A DNA stretch of 64,000 nucleotides. Source: Vicia villosa. Its lineage: Eukaryota; Streptophyta; Magnoliopsida; Fabales; Fabaceae. The position numbers and the translations under genes were made by a program. Shown here in pieces: positions 60,399 through 64,000 of this stretch (within the stretch, counting starts at the first letter, position 1; each line of letters opens with the position of its first letter). The notes beneath the pieces were generated by a model. That model made no database searches and had not been told where the DNA came from. It was given only the letters and a program-made list of their open reading frames with translations. The stretch spans positions 124,001-188,000 of the forward strand of contig NW_026705179.1 of assembly GCF_029867415.1 (NCBI RefSeq). Reading direction: 5' to 3'.

Positions 60399-60632
60399 AT
60401 GGAGTGGAAAAAAGCTCGGAGATGGTTATTTCGTTCTATTGGTCCAAGGTGGGACAGTCACCAAGCTTCGGGAGTCCGGCGGGATGAAACATTTGGTAAG
60501 CTGCAGTCTATTTTCTTCTTGGAGATTCTGGATAAAATTAAGGCAGTGGATATTTTTGATTTGTTCGGCTGTCATGGAGAGGTGGTGGAAGTGGTTATAC
60601 CTCCTAGAAAGAACGAGGTGGGAAAGAGGTAT
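60399..60632 (+). pseudogene. LINE ORF1 fragment (RRM domain)
   Basis: The encoded peptide has the RRM pattern found in ORF1 of plant L1-type LINEs: an aliphatic strand (FFLEILDK), Phe-Asp-Leu-Phe helix, Gly-Glu-Val-Val-Glu-Val strand and a basic PPRKNEVGKR loop. It stops at 60632, where an unrelated LTR-like sequence begins, so the rest of the RRM and the zinc-knuckle part are missing. ORF1 proteins bind LINE RNA. Confidence 0.7.
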
Positions 60633-60634
60633 TG

Positions 60635-61977
60635 TAACACCCCAAATTCTGTACTAAACAAATAAGGCATACATTTGTATAAATCAGAATAAAGAAGCAT
60701 GCATCTCACGAGGGCGTTACACATAATTCATATAAAACAAAATTTTATCTTTAAACATGCAATGGTCATTTCCAAATAACACGAGATTTAAAATAACATG
60801 CAAAACCACAGCGGAATAATCATCTCATTAAATAAATGGTAAAATCAGATGATTCCCATACATCATCCACCATGTCTCAACATCTCGGCTCAAGGTCACT
60901 CATCAACAAAATAACATATTCAAATACGAAATACAATATGAGTAAACAAATGTCTCATAACATCGAGTCATAAAAATATAAACCCAAATCTCATGTGTTA
61001 CATATGACCAGAGCACAAATGACTACTTAATTAGTCACGACACTCTACAAAATATCTAAATCTCTAAGCTAAGCCTTCTTCGAAGCACCACTATCTTCGA
61101 AAACCTGCCCGTTACCAACAAAGGGCAACATTCAAACAGAAGGGTGAGAATTCAAATTATTATAGAAAACATAATAATGGGAAATATACAATCTAAACAA
61201 GCATGCATTTCACAATTCATCACTCTTCTCAAAATAGCAATCCATATACAATATATTAAGATTCCCATGTTCATGTCATACTACTTAGCTCATTCAATTC
61301 TAAGCGATCAAACATGATTCACATATCTACATATATACACATATCATTAGTACATATAAATTCACATCTACATCACATATGTTTCATATATATCACATTC
61401 ATAACACAACAACCTTTCATATTAAATGAATTCACCAAATCCACATATATGCATATCCACCAACATCATTCCACACAATTTATATCACATAAATCACACC
61501 AACAATAACATTTCACACCGACACGTGCGACTCAAGTGTGACTCAATACGATATGCATGTGGATCCCATCCGTTATCATTTCCGGTCACGCCGATTGTCT
61601 TTCCTCTATAGACTAGATAACCACCTCGAAAGCCTCATTCCGTGTTAAGCTTTCAAACCCCATACTGCGCTAGGTTTGGTACAAGCAAATAATCTTCACA
61701 AGATTACCCAACATTTCCTCTTTCAAAGACTCATGCTTGTGTACGTGTGCAACAAAACAAGACGCATGCATTTAAGACGATCTCTCTATTTCTTAAATTA
61801 CACAATCACATATTTCCAACTTTTCACAACATTACACATGATTTCACTTCCAAACAATGTATCACTTAACATACATCAATCAATCACGTATTCAAGTCTA
61901 GCATCATCATTTATTCAATCCACATCTCGATACATACACATTTAAATGATCATTATCAACAAGATAAATTCAAATAG

Positions 61978-62009
<32 letters not shown>

Positions 62010-62722
62010 TTCCAACATATCATGGATATCACATCACTTAACACATCTATGAATATTCACCACAAGTCATTAATTCATAATGCACACATAAGTAATCACA
62101 TGTTATCCATATATTAACATCAAATTGAAACTACTCCACATCAACTAGCATTTAGCAAATAAATTTCATAATTCATTACATTAACATCACATAATGCATC
62201 CATGAATATTGATCATACACGGTTCATCCATAACATACACACATAATTACATGTTATTCTCAATTAAAATCATAATTAAATTAAACAATTGCCAACTAAT
62301 CCTACTCTATCATATGGACAGTTATTTAAGTTTCAATATGCTTCAAACGGAACATAAAAAGGAGTTACGGATCAAAAGATACAACATTTCAAAGTTTGGA
62401 AAAGTTCCATACAGCAAGGTCCGCTTAGCGAGCCAGGGGCTGCTTAGCGGACCTGCGATTTCACAGAAAAACATAGCAACATTCAGAACTACGAAATGCA
62501 CAATCCACTATTCCAAATCACTTCCAAACATCAATAAACATCAAATACAACCAGTATTAATCATTATTGAGCCATAACATTCATCAAAATCATGTTTAAT
62601 CATGTAAATCCATAGAAATTAGCATCAAAGTTAGGGTTCATACATTTTCATGAAATTTCAAAGATTGAAGAGAATCACACAAACACATACATTAACCAAT
62701 CATATAATCTATAATATGTTGC
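60635..62722. mobile_element. LTR-like sequence inserted in the LINE, family unresolved
   Basis: It begins TGTAACACCCC, a common start for plant gypsy chromovirus LTRs, and fills the gap between the LINE pieces. There is no coding frame. It may be a solo LTR; the right border and target duplication were not established. It includes the quasi-palindromic pair CCGCTTAGCG / GCTTAGCGGA at 62421-62455. Confidence 0.45.
61978..62006. repeat. (AT)n microsatellite
   Basis: About 14 TA units. Confidence 0.9.
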
Positions 62723-62723
62723 A

Positions 62724-62985
62724 ACGGTTCAAAATGTTGAGTGGAGTTGATAAGGGATCTCTTGAATCACTTTTTGAGGAAAGTGAGATTAAGGAGGCGA
62801 TTTGGAGTTGCGATTCTTCTAAGAGTCTGGGGCTGGACGGATACTCTTTGATGTTTTTTAAAAAGTGTTGGGAGTTTATAAAGAAAGATGTAGTTTCTTG
62901 TATAAAGGACTTTCATTCCGGGGCCGTTCTTTCCAAAGCTATTACCTATTCGTTTTTGGCGTTGATTCCTAAATTTAATAACTCG
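62724..62985 (+). pseudogene. LINE ORF2 fragment (start of reverse transcriptase)
   Basis: The encoded peptide begins in the linker before RT and has the motif of LINE RT block 0/1: EIKEAIWSCDSSKS, GLDGYSLMFFKKCWEF, then AITYSFLALIPK. The next RT blocks, including the catalytic Asp pair, are cut off by an LTR at 62988. The endonuclease and part of ORF1 that should lie between 60632 and this point are absent, so the LINE lost sequence as well as gaining an insertion. Confidence 0.85.
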
Positions 62986-62987
62986 TG

Positions 62988-64000
62988 TGTAATACGGTGA
63001 ACTGACTTTATCGAAATATCACGGTAAGCAAGAGTCGTCACCGACTTTTATTTTATCCAAATTAATGAAAGGCTAAAATAACAGAAAAAACCTTTTTAAA
63101 AGAAAACCGAGTTCGGGGGTAATTTATACAAAGGGAAGGTGTAAGGCACCCTTTGCATCCTTGGTTTTCCATGGGCTCTTAATTGCTTTGCTCTTTCAGA
63201 AACCAAAAGTTTAGAAATGTAGAAAAAGAAAATAAGGACTTTAGCTCGTAAATGAGCGTAGCCTTATTGAAGTTTTTAAGAAAAAGGGTAGAAAAAGGAA
63301 TTTAAACCAGAGCATGCAATTAAGGGCAAATTATCTTGATATTTGTAAAAAGATTCTTTTAGCCTTTCAGGGCTATCCATACCATAGGAGGGTAGGAAGT
63401 CCTTTTATTTGGAGGTTAAAGGGTCGTCGAAATTATCGTTCGCCATAAGACTGTCCCTGCCATAGAGGGGCAGGTAGTCTAAGGGAAGGATCATAATAGC
63501 CATTATTATTTAGGCAACTAGAGGACGCCTCAGCATTTCGTAGGCAACTTCGAGGGACGAGATCATATTTAGCGAATCGAAGGCAGCATCATTGGGACTT
63601 ATGATCTGAATGAATTGAGGGCAACATTGCTGAGGCGTCCTCGTATTCGAGGGACTTGGCCATTCTGCACTAAAAATACAAGGCAACAAGGCAACAGGCA
63701 ACAAGAGGGGTTACCATGAAAGGTGTGTGGGTGCACAATCACGTGATTAATTCAAATAATTTATCTTGTAAAATTAATGATTCTATATTCAATTCGAGGT
63801 TACACTCCCTAAATTACTAACCACGCTGTAATAATAATAAGTAGTGTTAAGTGCCTTCAAGGCCACACAATACAATCAAGGAGCAGATACACAATAAGCC
63901 ATGGGGAGGGGGAAGAAAAGCAATAAAGATAAAAAAATCCCACAAGGCAGATAGCTTTGACATAAGTAATAATAAAAAAGGAAATTAAAAAGATGAGTTT
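62988..64000 (-). mobile_element. Third Tat/Ogre-type LTR, minus strand, runs off the window
   Basis: It starts TGTAATACGG on the + strand, directly after the LINE fragment, and is similar in layout to 45231-45400 (GAGTCG(C/T)CACC block, then GGGAAGGTGT(T/A)AGGCACCC). As nothing like a PBS lies to its left, it is the 3' LTR end of a minus-strand element continuing to the right. It carries strong inverted repeats at 63370-63480 and 63521-63643. Confidence 0.7.

Overview
The window looks like a piece of a large, repeat-dominated legume nuclear genome, most likely tribe Fabeae (pea, vetch, lentil, faba bean). The tribe is an inference from the mix of elements: an Ogre element (Ty3/gypsy, Tat clade) with about 5.4 kb LTRs and a tRNA-Arg primer site, SIRE/Maximus-type Ty1/copia elements, and Athila-type repeats. 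I see no intact host gene, rRNA or genuine tRNA gene. Almost everything is nested, decayed transposable elements.

Layout, left to right. (1) 1-4586: a coding-free Athila-type element arranged as internal region, LTR, internal region, with one LTR shared by two near-identical internal copies. (2) 4587-38784: one Ogre element on the + strand. It has a 5'-truncated 5' LTR (4587-9667), PBS, ORF1, gag-protease, an intron-like spacer, RT/RNaseH/second RNaseH/integrase, a repetitive 3' UTR, a PPT and a 3' LTR. All its ORFs carry stop codons. (3) 24647-34809: a SIRE/Maximus copia element inserted in that 3' LTR with a 5-bp target duplication (CAATG). It has lost RT and RNase H but keeps gag, protease, integrase and an env-like third ORF. 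(4) 38785-48472: a coding-free Tat/Ogre-like element on the - strand, with many tandem-repeat arrays, a tRNA-Arg PBS at 45211-45228 and an LTR at 45231-48472. It is followed by a fragment of a related LTR (48473-49605). (5) 49606-54762: the 3' part of a second copia element (end of pol, env-like ORF, 3' UTR, 3' LTR). (6) 54763-60290: AT-rich sequence with a decayed copia RNase H, Stowaway and Mutator-type MITEs and microsatellites. (7) 60290-64000: LINE fragments (ORF1 RRM, ORF2 RT) interrupted by an LTR-like sequence and cut off by a third Tat LTR on the - strand.

The strongest unexplained signal is structural. The untranslated and LTR parts of all three Tat/Ogre-like elements are built from arrays of short inverted repeats. 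Loops or internal loops are conserved between neighbouring copies while stem sequences change in compensating pairs. Examples are 20060-20208 (three hairpins after pol, two with a CCC-GAAA-GGG tip), 21121-22720 (about 25 two-stem hairpins with a TGGCA/AG internal loop), 7596-8079 (four hairpins sharing TTCCCGG(T/C)GAA), 8127-9133 (nine-base loops such as GGCTTTGTA), 45752-45991 (loop ATAGATT) and 43500-44530 (four hairpins per repeat unit). Downstream of the TATA box these would lie in transcribed RNA, so I propose a modular structured-RNA system of the Tat/Ogre clade. The pairings were read by eye and no statistical covariation test has been run. The Ogre LTR also holds two modules with Pol III A/B-box spacing.
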